Assembly: GCA_032716605.1 (NCBI GenBank)
Contig: CM064495.1
Coordinates: forward strand, 25,265,760 to 25,329,759
Direction of reading: 5' to 3'
DNA from: Paralithodes platypus
Taxonomy: Eukaryota > Arthropoda > Malacostraca > Decapoda > Lithodidae
Length of the DNA: 64,000 nt
The notes under the pieces were generated by a model. The model did not search any database and was not told the DNA's origin. It worked only from the letters and a program-made list of their open reading frames with translations. Of this stretch, positions 9,357 through 19,618 are shown in pieces (position 1 is the stretch's first letter; every line of letters begins with the position of its first letter). A program made the translations under genes and the position numbers.

Positions 9357-11484
9357 ATGTCGGGACCTGAAACGGCGACTTCAACCACGACCAGGGTGCA
9401 GTGGTGCGGGGTCACAAGATGTGACAAATTTCCCCTTCTTGGCCATACGAGATGTGTACGCCATGTGTCTTGTGTGGATCGTACATTGGCTAAGTGGGCT
9501 CCTAAAAAGTGTACAAATTGTGCACTCTTCGTGAAACACTACCACAATCCGAGTGGCAACATAACAGCAGCGGGTGCGACTCAGGTATTGCTGAACGTTT
9601 GGGGTGAGATAAGAGTTTATATATCATCAACTTTGAAAAGAGTCCCAGACATTGCCAGTAGGGACTATGTTTCCTTCTTAATCATTCCAGAACGCACGTC
9701 CCAACGCTCTCGAAGCTCTGTGTCTTCCCCAGCAACCTCTAAAAAGAGGTTGAAAAAAGACCTACAAAATCAAAAGACACTTCCTCCCCTCTCTGTCCTC
9801 TCCCCAAATGTGTTAAGCTTGACCTAGATAAAGATGTGTCATTTAGTAGCACTGCTGATACGGTGCACCTCTCAACAAGTCCTACCCCACCACCTTTTAC
9901 CACTGCCGAGGTCCATCGCTCACAATCATCCCCAGTGGAACAAGTATTTTCAGAGTTTATTGAACAGGCCCTTCCCGTACAACTAGAACCACAACAACCC
10001 CAGCCCGATCCCTTTCAATCAGAAACGTCAGGTAGTGTGGAGGTGGAGGTGCCTTACGATGATTTTAATGTGAACTATATAGATGATAGCGAGGGACCGG
10101 ATGGGACAGAGTACCTTAGAGAGAAGGGGGCTCCGTTTTTTTCCGACCCTGAGGACAGGGGGCCCCATGTCTCTGATCCTTCCCCAGCTTCCTGTAAGGA
10201 GCAACCAAACCTGCCCTCTGACACTGAAATTCTATCTTTTGATGAACTTGTAGAAAGGGCGGCAGTAGCCACGACGGATAAGCTTACCTCCAGATTAGAA
10301 ACTTTGTTCCAAACAGAAGTGCTCAATGCACTTGATTCTAAATTTAGTCAGATACAAGAGTCTCTGACGCCCCAGGTTAAGCTGTCGTCTAGGCTGGTGC
10401 CCCCTACGCCACCAACTATTCCCTTACAACCTGTCCCTGTACAATTTAAGACCACCACGCCGCCTCGCCCCTCAGAGTCAATTGACCGTAGTGCTCCTAA
10501 ACCGATGAATCCAATAATTTCCACCCTTGACAGGTCGGGGCTATTCCTAGCCCCGATCACTCCAGTTGCCCTGGAAGTGGACCCAGAGTTGCCCAAAAAA
10601 CCAATGCCTCTGCTGTATGGCCCTGCCCGAGTTTGGCAACCAGTAACTGGCCCTCTGTCACCAGAAGGTGCGGAAACGGGGATCGCTGAGCTTTACCCGG
10701 TACCTCCATCATGGGTCGTTGAAATGAATGAGTTAAAACAACTGCGGGCAAAAGACTATGCGGGACGAGTGCTGGATGTGGTCGTGTCTCCTTTCCCTTC
10801 CATATCTGATATTCAATTTTTTGTGTACAAACCTTCTCCAGTATTTTCTGCCATGAAATCCTTGAAGCCTTGGTCTGATTTCTCAAAGCTTGACGCTCAT
10901 AATGCCATAAAGTCACTTTCCTCAGTGTGTTCTACAAAGATAGAAACTGTTGCTACGGACCCTCAGTCTCCCATGTTTACCTTAGAAGGTGTGGACCAAG
11001 GTCCGTGGGTGGAATGGGCAGCAGAGGCTGCAAAATTTGCTTTATTCCTGACTGACAGATCCTCTGGTAAGCTTCCAAATGAGGACCATAAATTTGCTTC
11101 ATGTCATTTAAGATCTGACGATTCCCTGCCAACTAGCTTCTGGGAGTTTCTACGGGGCCCCAAAATAATTTGTCGTCCGCTAACTGATCCTCTGCTGTCT
11201 ACCCCCTCCCAGTTTCTTCTTGAGAAGGACCTGAAAGCACGTCAAAAGGCCCATAGGCTTCTTTCTAATTTTCTACTAAATAGGCACCTGTCTGAATGTA
11301 TGAGAGTAGTGGGGGATTCCACTACTAACAGTGATTCTAGAGCCGCTTTAACTCTCGTCCGAAAAGCTAAATTAGCAAACTCTCTTATGCTGGGGGGAGA
11401 CATTAGATTATCCCTGTTTGAAGCTGTCAGAGCGAGACAAAACCTTCGGCTACAACTCTCTCATAACCTACCTAAAGATATTAA
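9357..11484 (+). pseudogene. DIRS copy 1 gag-like protein, N-terminal and central parts
   Basis: This is the structural (gag-like) protein of a DIRS1-type retrotransposon. The ATG at 9357 is chosen because it precedes a Cys/His cluster: C-X4-C-X7-H-X2-C-X2-H-X2-C-X12-C-X2-C, from VQWCGVTRCDKF. A Ser/Pro-rich, acidic linker follows. The conserved central part (VPPSWVVEMNELKQL, PWSDFSKLDAHNAIKSL, EAVRARQNLRLQLSHNLPKD) comes last. One frameshift near 9790-9830 splits it. At 11481-11484 (TTAA) a piggyBac-type element interrupts it, and the protein resumes in frame at 14702. Apparent coding to 11566 is read-through into the insert. Confidence 0.85.
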
Positions 11485-11779
11485 CCCTTATTTAGCGGGT
11501 GGTAAGGTATTTTACACTGTACCGCTCAGCGGGCATAATCCCGAAATATTCGCTCAATTTCACTAATTTTTGGAAAGCGCAACTCTTCGTCTCCCCATAT
11601 AAGTCTATGAATGGATGTTATGAATGAGTGTGGAGGGTGGGAAGAGGTGAGGAAGAGGAGGTACTTTTTGGTCTATTTCCCAGGCGCGTTCGGTTGCGTT
11701 CGCTTTGGCCTGACTTCGGCCTCTAGGGCGTCTACTATTCCTTCGGTAATCGGTCTTATTTTTCTCTTATTTCTCCTTA

Positions 11780-13760
11780 TTTCTGTATTCTCTCTCTCTC
11801 TCTCTCTCTCTCTCCTGTCTGTCTGTCTGTTTCTCTCTCTCTCTCTCTCTGGCTTGCTCGCTTTCCCTCTCTCGCGCGCTCTGTCTCTCTCTCTTCCTCA
11901 TCCGTATATGTAATTCTCATTATTATTTTCTCTAATCTCTCTCACTCCTCCTGTCTGTCTGTCTCTGGCTCGCTCGCTTTCCCTCTTGTGCCCCCTTTCT
12001 CTCTTCCTCATCCGTATTATGTATTCTCATTATTATTTTCTCTAACTAATCCCTTATTTCATTTATTTGCTTGTATTCTGTATTATTATATATTTTTCAC
12101 TCTTCTTCAGTTCAGTTTCTGTATTCTCTCTATACGGTGGGAATGGTATTTCGTATGAGGGATGTGCAGCACAATATTCAATCTTTCGTTGTTTTGGTTG
12201 TTTGTATTACCGTAAGAAATTTACTGAACGCCTGCAAATAATACGCTATAAAATGCTTGCAATCAAACTCTCAAGCAATTTCAAGGTCACATGCAATTAT
12301 AAATGCTTATAGGTACCGACCCAGAGAGGAAGAGACAAGAGAGAGAGAGAGAGTGTCGTGATAATATAACAATGTTACATATGTATCATATTATATATGG
12401 AAAAAATAATATATACGGTAGGCCTACATCTGTTCCCCACAATATAATACCAAGCACAATATCAATCTTTCATTGTTTGTATTACCGTAAGAAATTTACT
12501 GGCCTAATACCTAAAATACGCTATAAAATGCTTGCAATCTCTCTTCTCTTCCACTCTCCTGCTCTCTTCTTTCTCTCTTCTCTCTCTCTGCTCGCCTCGC
12601 TATCGTGTATTATCTATTCTCTAACTAATCCCCATTTCTTTGCTATTATTTCTGTTATTTCTTTCAACTCTTTCTTCAGTTTCTGCCTTCTCTCTCAGAA
12701 TTTTGTTTTATATATATATATATACATTTACTTACTATATCTTATAAACAATATTTTTAGGCCTTATTTGATCCCGTCGATGCATTACGATACAACTCAG
12801 ACTAGAGCGTCCCATTACCAATTGAAATTAAGCATCCTAGCCGACTAGAGGGGTTAATGATAATCCCACTAGCATAATATGATTGCAAAATCCACTATAA
12901 ATGAGCCAAAATGTCTCCTTGAAATTTCAAAAACAAAAACCGCTAGTGTAAGTCATTGCTGCTAGATCGAAGTAAAGGTCTCTAGATCTAGCGGAAGTCG
13001 CTATCCACTCTTCATCATTTCATCCATTTCTCATTGAGCTCGTCCTGGAATATAACTTCTTTGCGACTCTTGTTTGTTGATGTTCCAGTGGGGATGAAAC
13101 AAAATATTGTCCTTGTCCAATACTGCTATTTCAAGTCCCATTATTATGATATTTATCAAATTTATTGAACGCCTGAACAAACGCTAAAAAATGCAATCAA
13201 ACTTTCAAGCAATTACAAGGTCACATGCAATTATAAAAAGGTATATTGTAGACCACAATCTTCGCCAAGCTTCGTTGTTGCTTGTATTATCGTGAGAAAT
13301 GTACCATACACCCGTGAGAAATTTACCGAACGCCTGCAAATAATACGCTATAAAATGCTTGCAATCAAACCTCAAGCAATTTCAATGTCACATGCAGTAT
13401 AGGTAGACCCAGAGAGGAAGACAGACAGAGAGAGAGGGAGGTCAAAAACATCTGCTAGGTGTGATTTCCCTGGGAGGGAAGAGATTTAGGGGCGTGCCCT
13501 GGCCTACATCAGACAAAGAGAGTACAAAGGAGTACAAACAAAGAGAGTGAGACAGAGAGAGAGAGAGAGTAGTCGTGATAATATAAAAATGTTACACATG
13601 TATCATATAATATATGAAAACATAATATACGGTAGGCCTACATCTGTTCTCCACAATCATATAATGCCAAGCACAAATTTTCAATCTTTGGTTGTTTGTA
13701 TTACCGTAAGAAATTTACCGAACGCCTGCAAATAATACGCTATAAATGCAAAGGAAATTT
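11780..13760. repeat. CT tracts and diverged repeats inside the piggyBac-type element
   Basis: (CT)n tracts lie at 11790-11900 and 11935-11985. Downstream, a block containing ATTACCGTAAGAAATTTACT, CGCCTGCAAATAATACGC and TATAAAATGCTTGCAATC recurs near 12207, 12480, 13155, 13290 and 13700. A longer unit with AGAGAGAGAG, a GTCGTGATAATATAA block and CGGTAGGCCTACATCTGTTC occurs at about 12316-12500 and 13546-13720. No protein is encoded. These look like internal expansions of the element. Confidence 0.75.
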
Positions 13761-14170
13761 CTTGTAGAGTGCAATTTTGAGGACGTAATGTGCTCTGAGA
13801 GAGAGCGGAGCGATGATTAGGAGCATAAATTACCTCAAGACCGCTCGCCACACAGGGAATTCTATAAGGAAATTACCGTATTTTAGGGTTTTTGCACTCG
13901 TGTTTTACGATCGTTGAAAGACAACCAGTGATCGTAAAAGGATGGTTCGAGTGTCATTGGAAAGCTCAATTTACGCACTTTCAGGATACATACTTGTATT
14001 ACGCTCTGGGTCCTGTTTATGCATGAAAAAGAGCACGGAACAACCCCATTTAGGGTAAAAAAAAAACCCGCTGGGCGGCACAGTGAAATATACTCCACCA
14101 GCCGCTCGTAAGGTGATAAAATGCTTGCAATCACATTTTCAAGCAATTATAAAATATAAATTGTACTTAC

Positions 14171-14393
14171 CAACACCCACACCAGTATGTTCTTCGTCAG
14201 GAGCGTCTCCAGTTTGCTCAAGGGTCTGTCCAATATCAACCACAACATCCACCTCACACAAATTATGCTTGGGGTGAAAGCCTATGATCGGGTTATTTTC
14301 GTCTTCCGAGTCATCCACACTACCAAAACTCTCACCCAGACCTTCGACGGTTTCATCCAACACCTTATTAGAAAGTTCTGAAGAGTTCAGCAT
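14171..14393 (-). CDS. Candidate first coding exon with splice donor, probably transposase N-terminus
   Basis: Read on the minus strand, an ATG at 14393 opens an acidic segment with SFGSVDDSEDENNPIIGFHP. It runs to a consensus 5' splice site (GTAAGT starting at 14170). It lies inside the piggyBac-type element, close to its right end. piggyBac-family transposases commonly start with an Asp/Glu-rich segment, so the exon is plausibly the element's own transposase start. No catalytic DDD region follows within the element. It could also be a captured host exon. Confidence 0.45.
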
Positions 14394-14622
14394 GATATCT
14401 AGTTTTTGGGTGGTGAGCCGGGCGTGGTTAGTAGGGTGGCGCGACGCACTAGGGATTGGCGGCCACCGAATCGAACACGGGCAAATCTTGACCTTCCATT
14501 ATGGCTGCTTGAGGGTCACTTAGTCACGGTCACGCAGTGGGGATGTGTGGGTGGGCCCTTGTAGTACACCGCCTGACCACCAAGTTTCGCTTTCCACCTA
14601 AATTAGGGCGGGAATACGCCCA

Positions 14623-14680
14623 CGGACTTAAGTCCGACCCCGCCATTTAGTCCAATTTTCTCGTATCGGACTTAAGTCCG
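14623..14680. promoter_or_regulatory. Paired subterminal palindromes
   Basis: The 14-base palindrome CGGACTTAAGTCCG occurs twice (14623-14636 and 14667-14680), each followed by ACCCCGC. The second copy lies 3 bases from the right terminal repeat of the piggyBac-type element. Paired sites so close to an end may be transposase-binding sites, but no counterpart was seen at the left end. Confidence 0.5.
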
Positions 14681-14701
14681 ACCCCGCTAAATAAGGGTTA
14701 A

Positions 14702-15620
14702 AGCACGCATTCTTTCTTCCCCCATCTTCTCTCACAGACTCATGTCAATTGACACATGGCAGGCAGTTAGTACACTCCTCATGTCCCCCTCTTCTGCTGC
14801 TTTCAGAGATAACTTCAGTAAATATCAACCTCGGAAACATAAGCGGGACTGGCCCCCACACAGTAGTGGATGGAACCCCTTGGCTTCCGTTGAGACTCCC
14901 TGAGGGGCGAGCCAGATGCCCTTTCGAAGTAGAGGGCGAGCCAGAGGCAGGGGTAACTATGGGCAACAAAGTCGGGTTAGAGGCTTCACGCCTTCAGGCT
15001 CCACGTATGTTGACCAACCCCAGGCAAGCCAGCCTAGCCAGGATCCGCCCTACCAACACACACAGCCCTACCAACAACACAACAAACACGACAGCCCTAC
15101 CAACGACAAACACGACAGCCCCAACACAAACACCGGGGTCAGTCTAATAAGCCTCCCCAGGAGAACAACAACAACAACGCTCCCGATGTCAACATGTAAT
15201 AAATCTAGGAGTTCAAATAAATGTGGTGCCCATCTCCAGTGGAAATTCCAATCTCTCAATTCCATTTGGACCAAATTGGAAGCCTGAGACTTGTCTAAAT
15301 TTTGCATTATGGACGTTTTCCGGGCCAAATGGCTGAGAGAAAAAGTACGATCCTATGTTACATCCTAAACTCAAAGCCCAATATACGGAGGCATCCCCCA
15401 ATTGTTTGCAATTCCAGGCCCAAAACCAAAGTGTACCTATAGCCCCAGCTCCGGATTTCATAGCAAACAACGAACACGAGAGACACATTTTTACTCCTTT
15501 TACTATTCCTGCCTTGGAACAGGGCAATCGGCACCAACCCCTTTGTCCTGTTCGGATATTGCACTCTTACATTCAGGCCCATAAGATGACGGTTCTTACG
15601 GTACATGGTTATGCCTTCCT
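14702..15620 (+). pseudogene. DIRS copy 1: gag C-terminus fused by deletion to recombinase remnants
   Basis: After the TTAA the gag frame resumes (ARILSSPIFSHRLMSIDTWQ). An RG-rich, then Gln/His/Asn-rich tail follows (FRSRGRARGRGNYGQQSR). The RT and RNase H region is missing. The next recognisable part is the tyrosine-recombinase N-terminal region (DLSKFCIMDVFRAKWL, about 15285-15335; compare ELADFCIMDIQEAKWL in copy 3). A second deletion then leads to SPNCLQFQAQNQSVPIAPAP and EHERHIFTPFTIPALEQGN (about 15390-15530). The catalytic HxxR and Tyr are absent. This is a deletion derivative with no activity. Confidence 0.8.
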
Positions 15621-15634
15621 TCTTCTAGTCTCCC

Positions 15635-15655
15635 AAAAGGGATAGGGGGGGAAGG
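15635..15655 (+). other. Purine/G-rich tract after the DIRS copy 1 recombinase
   Basis: AAAAGGGATAGGGGGGGAAGG follows the last recombinase remnant, counted here as a 21-base purine-rich tract broken by one T. Comparable G tracts occur just after the recombinase frame in DIRS copies 2, 3 and 4. Confidence 0.6.
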
Positions 15656-15679
15656 TAGAACAACACGAAGTAGGAAGAC

Positions 15680-16340
15680 AATGGTTTTTCCTTACATAAT
15701 GAATAAATATACACTGTATGTGGGGAACAAGTATAGACAAATAGTTTATGTTATACTGGCTACCATACAAGCACAGAATTTCCTTGTATCATACTACTTT
15801 TGTACAGGCTTAAGGAGCATTATAGCTTGGCAATGTTTATTAACATTTTACGTCTTGTTCTCATCACCATAGAGTGATCAAGTAGAAAGACAAAGGGTCC
15901 TCTTCTATAATGAATAAGCATACGTTATAAGTATGACATACATGATTTCCGTTTTATACAAATACGAGAACAATTTTCTTATGTTATACTATTGTTTGTC
16001 CAAGCTCTAGGAGCATCATGATATAAGAATATTTTGTGACCTGCCAACATAATGTCATTTGTAAAATGGTACATCTCATTCTCATCAACAAGTTTGATTA
16101 AATAAGAGGACGAAGAATCCTCTTCTCGAACGACTCAGGAGTTGTATACAGGTATGTTGTATAATTGGGAACGAATAGTTTATCGTACACCAATGCACAC
16201 AAGAGATTTTATTACTATTCTGTACAGCTCAGGGAGCTTATAATTTGAGAGAGTTTTATGGAATTAAAGCATACTTTCATAAAAGATTTTACATCTAATT
16301 CTCCTCGTCCACAACATTCTAAGTTATAACTATTCCTACA
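15680..16340. repeat. Three diverged ~210-bp tandem units in the DIRS 3' region
   Basis: Each unit holds a TCCT...ATAATGAATAA-like start, GTTATACT, TTTGTACAG or TTTGTCC, AGGAGCAT and a CTCATC(A)AC-like end. The units begin near 15680, 15895 and 16110. They are strongly diverged and non-coding. They lie between the G tract and the terminal remnant of DIRS copy 1. Confidence 0.55.
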
Positions 16341-16439
16341 TCTTTCCTTCTTTCTGAGGCTTCCCAATGTACCCGCCTCTTCTTTTATAATTAAATTTAA
16401 ATTTTTCCCGGTGTCAGCCTATCTGTTAATTGGTTCTCT

Positions 16440-16565
16440 CGATATACGTTGAGCATCTGATGTCCCACCTCCGGTCTTGATATTCTAGGCTCTTCGTCAT
16501 TGACTACGGAACCACTCCTAAATAGAAGGTTTTCCTTCCTTCCCTACGGGTTGTCAAACCCGTAA
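16440..16565 (+). mobile_element. DIRS copy 1 terminal or internal complementary remnant
   Basis: GAGCATCTGATGTCCCACCT, then TGATATTCTAGGCTCTTCG, align with 29190-29240 just before and into the complementary region of DIRS copy 2. The stretch CTTCCTTCCCTACGGGTTGT, with its CAAACCCGTA hairpin, aligns with the right end at about 29695-29727. The segment is short and cut off by the satellite that follows. The right terminal repeat of copy 1 is missing here. Confidence 0.6.
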
Positions 16566-16640
16566 TAGGCTGTAGCCGGTTACTCTGGCAACCAGGCCCG
16601 GGCACCAATAGGCCATTTGCCGGGTACTCTGGCGACTGTT
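16560..16640. repeat. CCCGGGTACC-type satellite fragment
   Basis: One to two units (TAGGCTGTAGCCGGTTACTC, GGCCCGGGCACCAATAGGCC) of the same degenerate repeat found at 5030-5625 and 20050-20732. Confidence 0.65.
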
Positions 16641-16874
16641 ACAGGTGGTGGGGCATGCGAAATTAAAATTAATTTATAATGTATTTAAAGAGATGTTTAG
16701 CTCTCCAGTAATCAACCTGACTACTCCTTTGTCAAAACTAATCTTCAATATTAGAGAACAAATCAAAAATAGATATTGAATTGCTACCCCTTGCAACTAG
16801 TACTCACATGAGGATGTGACGTAGGCCCAGGCAAACATTTGGGAAGTAAACATTAGCAAGTATAGCAAAAAAGG

Positions 16875-17062
16875 TGAATAGGTGTGCTATTTTCGGGTGT
16901 AGCAACATCCCTGGACCAAACATAGCACTACACAAGTTTCCAAGTGATCCATAGGCCTACCATTGTAACAAATGGGTGAAGTTTATACAAAGAACCAGAG
17001 TGTGGGAGGCAAAGCCCAAAACAAGCTTCATATGCAATGGACATTTTCGTGATGAATGCTTT
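16875..17062 (+). pseudogene. THAP zinc-finger domain remnant
   Basis: The + strand reads RCAIFGCSN, then LHKFPSD, an in-frame TAG, CNKWVKFIQRTRVWEAKPK and ICNGHFRDECF. This is the C2CH layout of a THAP DNA-binding domain: C-X4-C at the start, a Trp about 35 residues on, and C-X2-H near the end. THAP domains occur in host transcription factors and in P-element-type transposases. One stop lies mid-domain and no downstream coding was recognised. It is a broken exon or transposase fragment. Confidence 0.65.
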
Positions 17063-17179
17063 GACAATAAAGTGCGGTGCAGTATGGGTATGGCTAGATG
17101 CACCCGCTGATTGCCTATACGGACTGGGGTCTTGTCACGCCCAGTGCCAGGTCCGTATATATACGGACTCGCCGAAAAA

Positions 17180-17590
17180 ATATCGTAGCAGCGAAACGAC
17201 TGCACCTATAGCTTTCATATTTCTACCACATGTACCTTACCCTTTTGGCTTCTTGCTACCACCACCCCAACCCCCTCCCCCAATCCACTCGCCGACCATG
17301 GGTCGCCGCATCAGGCCATCACAAAGGAAAAAAAGGAAAATATGTGGCGGCGAAACGACTGCACCAATTGGTTCCATATTTGTGTGACAAGTCCCCTACC
17401 CTTCTGTCTTCCCCCCACCACAACCCCAACTTCCTCCCACCACCCACTTCCAGCCTATCCGTAGATCATCACATAAATAAAATAAAATCCGTGGTGGCGA
17501 AACTACCTCACCAATCGGCTCCATATTTGTAACACGAGTCAATTACTCTTCTACCTTCCCCCCACCATCCCTCAAACCACCCTCCCACCC
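17180..17590. repeat. Three diverged ~150-bp repeats
   Basis: GGCGAAACGACTGCACC-like blocks followed by TTCCATATTTGT recur near 17192, 17352 and 17495. Each is preceded by an A-rich stretch and followed by a C-rich stretch (CCACCACCCCAACC-like). They do not code. A microsatellite-bearing duplication is the simplest reading. Confidence 0.55.
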
Positions 17591-17854
17591 ATACGTGCTT
17601 GCCAATTTCAGGAGTCAGGAGAGTAGATAATATGGGCTAACTTAAGCCTAGCCCAAATTATACAGTCAGCGTCGATGGATATAAGCCTAACCTAGGCTAA
17701 AGAAATTTAGTGGCTGAAATTCACCTACTAGCAACTAGGCTAACAAAAAAAAAAAAAAAAAAAAAACAGTGAGTGGCGCAAACATTGTTGGGAAGGATAT
17801 GTAGTGACCAGGCGTACGGATACGGCCATCATGTTTACAGTAGTTTCTTACAGT
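17591..17854. other. Non-coding stretch with poly(A) run
   Basis: Contains several GCCTAGCC/CCTAGGCT words and an A run at about 17745-17766. The A run may be the tail of a retroposed sequence, but no element body was identified to its left. Confidence 0.4.
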
Positions 17855-19430
17855 AGATCCTCTGGAAAAAGGCAAACTATGCCTGTGTATCCAGCTCAGT
17901 ACCAGTACTTGCACTGCTGCGGTCGTTCACGGTGTTGGCGGCGGCGGTAGCAGACGCAAAATTTTTACTATTCTGTATTTTTGTTTTATAATCAAACTTC
18001 AAATCTTGTCTTCCCCATGCTTTATCAAGATTACTTTCAAACTCCCTTATTGATTCGGAATCGACTACATACTGGGGCAGTGCGTTCCACTCATTTACCA
18101 CTCTATCACAAAATGAGTTCTTTGCCTTCTCAAGCCTATTTCTTTCTTTGTAAATTTTCTTAGAGTGTCCTCTCGTTCTTGTTCCCTCCCGCATCAAGAA
18201 GATACCTTCACACACATCCTCATCGTACTTTCCTGACACTATCTTAAAAGTCTCTATCATATCCCCTCTCTTTCTCCTATATGCCAGTGTCGGGAGCCCC
18301 AGTGTCCTCAACCTCTGCTCATAGCCCGCGTTCTTCAACGTTGGTACCAGCTTGCTAGCTCTCCTCTGCACTTTCTCCACTGCTTCTATATCCTTTACCA
18401 TATATGGAGCCCACACCTGGTTCGCATATTCCAGGTGCGGCCTAACCAGCGCTGTATAGAGATTCCTTAAGATTTCTTCGTCAAGTGACACAAATGTCCT
18501 CCTTATCAGCCCTACAATTCTATTGGCTTTGTTTATCTTTTCCGCTAAATGTTCTGAGAAATTTAACTTATTGTCTATCACTACTCCTATATCCTTTTCT
18601 GCACTCACTTCCTCCATCGCTTCATACATACTGTATCCTACCTTGTCTATCTTGCTGGTCCTAATCCGCATGTACTTGCATTTTTTTGGATGAAAAGGCA
18701 TTAACCAATGCTCAGACCATCCCTTCATGCCCTCCACATCTCCTTGAAGCAAACCCATATCTTCCTTACTCCTCACTCTTCTATACAGTTTAGTGTCATC
18801 CGCATACAGGAATACCTCACTTCCATTAGTTATAACTTCAGGCAAGTCGTTGATAAATATAACGAACAGCAGTGGTCCCAACACAGATCCCTGAGGTACC
18901 CCACTTGTAATTTCCCTCCACCCCGAGCCTATTCCATTCACCAGTACCCTCTGTCTCCGATCTTTCAGGAAGGCTTCTATCCATTTCACACATTTCTCCC
19001 CTATATTATAGCTTCTAACTTTCTCTATTAACCTTTTATGTGGGACCTTATCGAAGGCCTTCATAAAATCGCAATATACCACGTCTATTACATCACCATC
19101 TTCTAGAATTTGCATCCAATCATCTACCACCTTAATTAGCTGTAGTACCGTCGACCTCCCCGGCAAGAATCCGAACTGTCTCCCACTGAAAAGTTGGTTT
19201 GACTTCATATGATCCATTATTCCTTCTCTAATTACTGTTTCCATTAGTTTACACACAACACTTGTCAAACTGACTGGTCTATAATTCCCTGGGTCATTTC
19301 TCTTTCCCTTCTTAAATATAGCTGTTATGTTCGCCTCTCTCCAGTCCATCGGGATTTGTCCTGTATTAAACGATACCTCAAATAAAATTTTCAATGGCTC
19401 TACTAACATCTCACCTCCTTCCTTTATGTT
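17855..19430 (-). mobile_element. CR1-group LINE copy 1, 5'-truncated
   Basis: A minus-strand non-LTR element with an open RT frame and a short 3' end. The sequence after the stop (toward lower coordinates), CCTCTGGAAAAAGG in window orientation, is shared with copy 2 at 20755. It is followed by TTACAGT-type short repeats, resembling the short repeated 3' termini of CR1-group LINEs. The 5' end stops near 19430 within RT, before motif A, with no endonuclease. Confidence 0.85.
17877..19409 (-). CDS. LINE reverse transcriptase, CR1 group, partial
   Basis: A 510-residue open frame holds the RT fingers/palm and C-terminal region. It shows FKKGKRNDPGNYRPVSLTS (motif 2a region), YCDFMKAFDKVPH (motif A), SGVPQGSVLGPLLF (motif B) and LYADDTKLY (motif C with both Asp). 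The C-terminal part ends with RNRLEKAKNSFCDRVVNEWN. The first Met is inside the protein, because the 5' part is truncated. The frame is unbroken, so the insertion is young, but without endonuclease it cannot move itself. It is closely similar to copy 2. Confidence 0.85.
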   Translation of the reverse strand: MLVEPLKILFEVSFNTGQIPMDWREANITAIFKKGKRNDPGNYRPVSLTSVVCKLMETVIREGIMDHMKSNQLFSGRQFGFLPGRSTVLQLIKVVDDWMQILEDGDVIDVVYCDFMKAFDKVPHKRLIEKVRSYNIGEKCVKWIEAFLKDRRQRVLVNGIGSGWREITSGVPQGSVLGPLLFVIFINDLPEVITNGSEVFLYADDTKLYRRVRSKEDMGLLQGDVEGMKGWSEHWLMPFHPKKCKYMRIRTSKIDKVGYSMYEAMEEVSAEKDIGVVIDNKLNFSEHLAEKINKANRIVGLIRRTFVSLDEEILRNLYTALVRPHLEYANQVWAPYMVKDIEAVEKVQRRASKLVPTLKNAGYEQRLRTLGLPTLAYRRKRGDMIETFKIVSGKYDEDVCEGIFLMREGTRTRGHSKKIYKERNRLEKAKNSFCDRVVNEWNALPQYVVDSESIREFESNLDKAWGRQDLKFDYKTKIQNSKNFASATAAANTVNDRSSASTGTELDTQA

Positions 19431-19439
19431 TACATAAGT

Positions 19440-19618
19440 CGATCGCCGCGGTTAAGTTCCCGTCTATTTTTACGGCGATTTTTTCTGTTATTTGCACCCT
19501 GTTGGCAATGTATATGATGATGACAATAAGTCATGGAGGCGTGAGGGGCGGGCTTTCATTATTGTATCCATATGCAGTCAAAATAGACGGGGACATGATC
19601 ACTAGCGTCCGCCGCGGC
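19440..19618. repeat. Short foldback pair
   Basis: CGCCGCGG and GTTCCCGTCTATTTTTA near 19445-19475 are complementary to AAAATAGACGGGGAC and CCGCCGCGG near 19579-19617. Together they form an imperfect hairpin with a loop of about 100 bases. It may be a small palindromic element. No target duplication was identified. Confidence 0.45.

Larger units (their letters stand above)
11485..14697 (-). mobile_element. 3.2-kb piggyBac-type element inserted in DIRS gag
   Basis: The ends are exact 15-bp inverted repeats: CCCTTATTTAGCGGG (11485-11499) and CCCGCTAAATAAGGG (14683-14697). Each is flanked by TTAA (11481-11484, 14698-14701). Removing the insert and one TTAA restores the DIRS gag frame: PKDI is followed by an ARILSSP segment that matches PKDIATRVLLSP in DIRS copy 2. 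TTAA targets with CCC...GGG ends define piggyBac. The only coding trace is an acidic exon near the right end on the minus strand. Most of the interior is simple sequence and repeats, so it is non-autonomous or has lost its transposase core. Confidence 0.88.

Noticed and set aside
9357..11566. Host gene for a Pro/Ser-rich protein
   Set aside because: The same protein blocks occur in three other places together with RNase H and tyrosine recombinase remnants. It is DIRS gag.
11611..11913. Membrane protein with Leu/Ser-rich segment
   Set aside because: The hydrophobic stretch is translation of (CT)n microsatellite inside the piggyBac-type element.
17037..17532. Pro/His-rich small proteins near 17037-17532
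   Set aside because: They are translations of C-rich blocks in a diverged tandem repeat, in different frames per unit.
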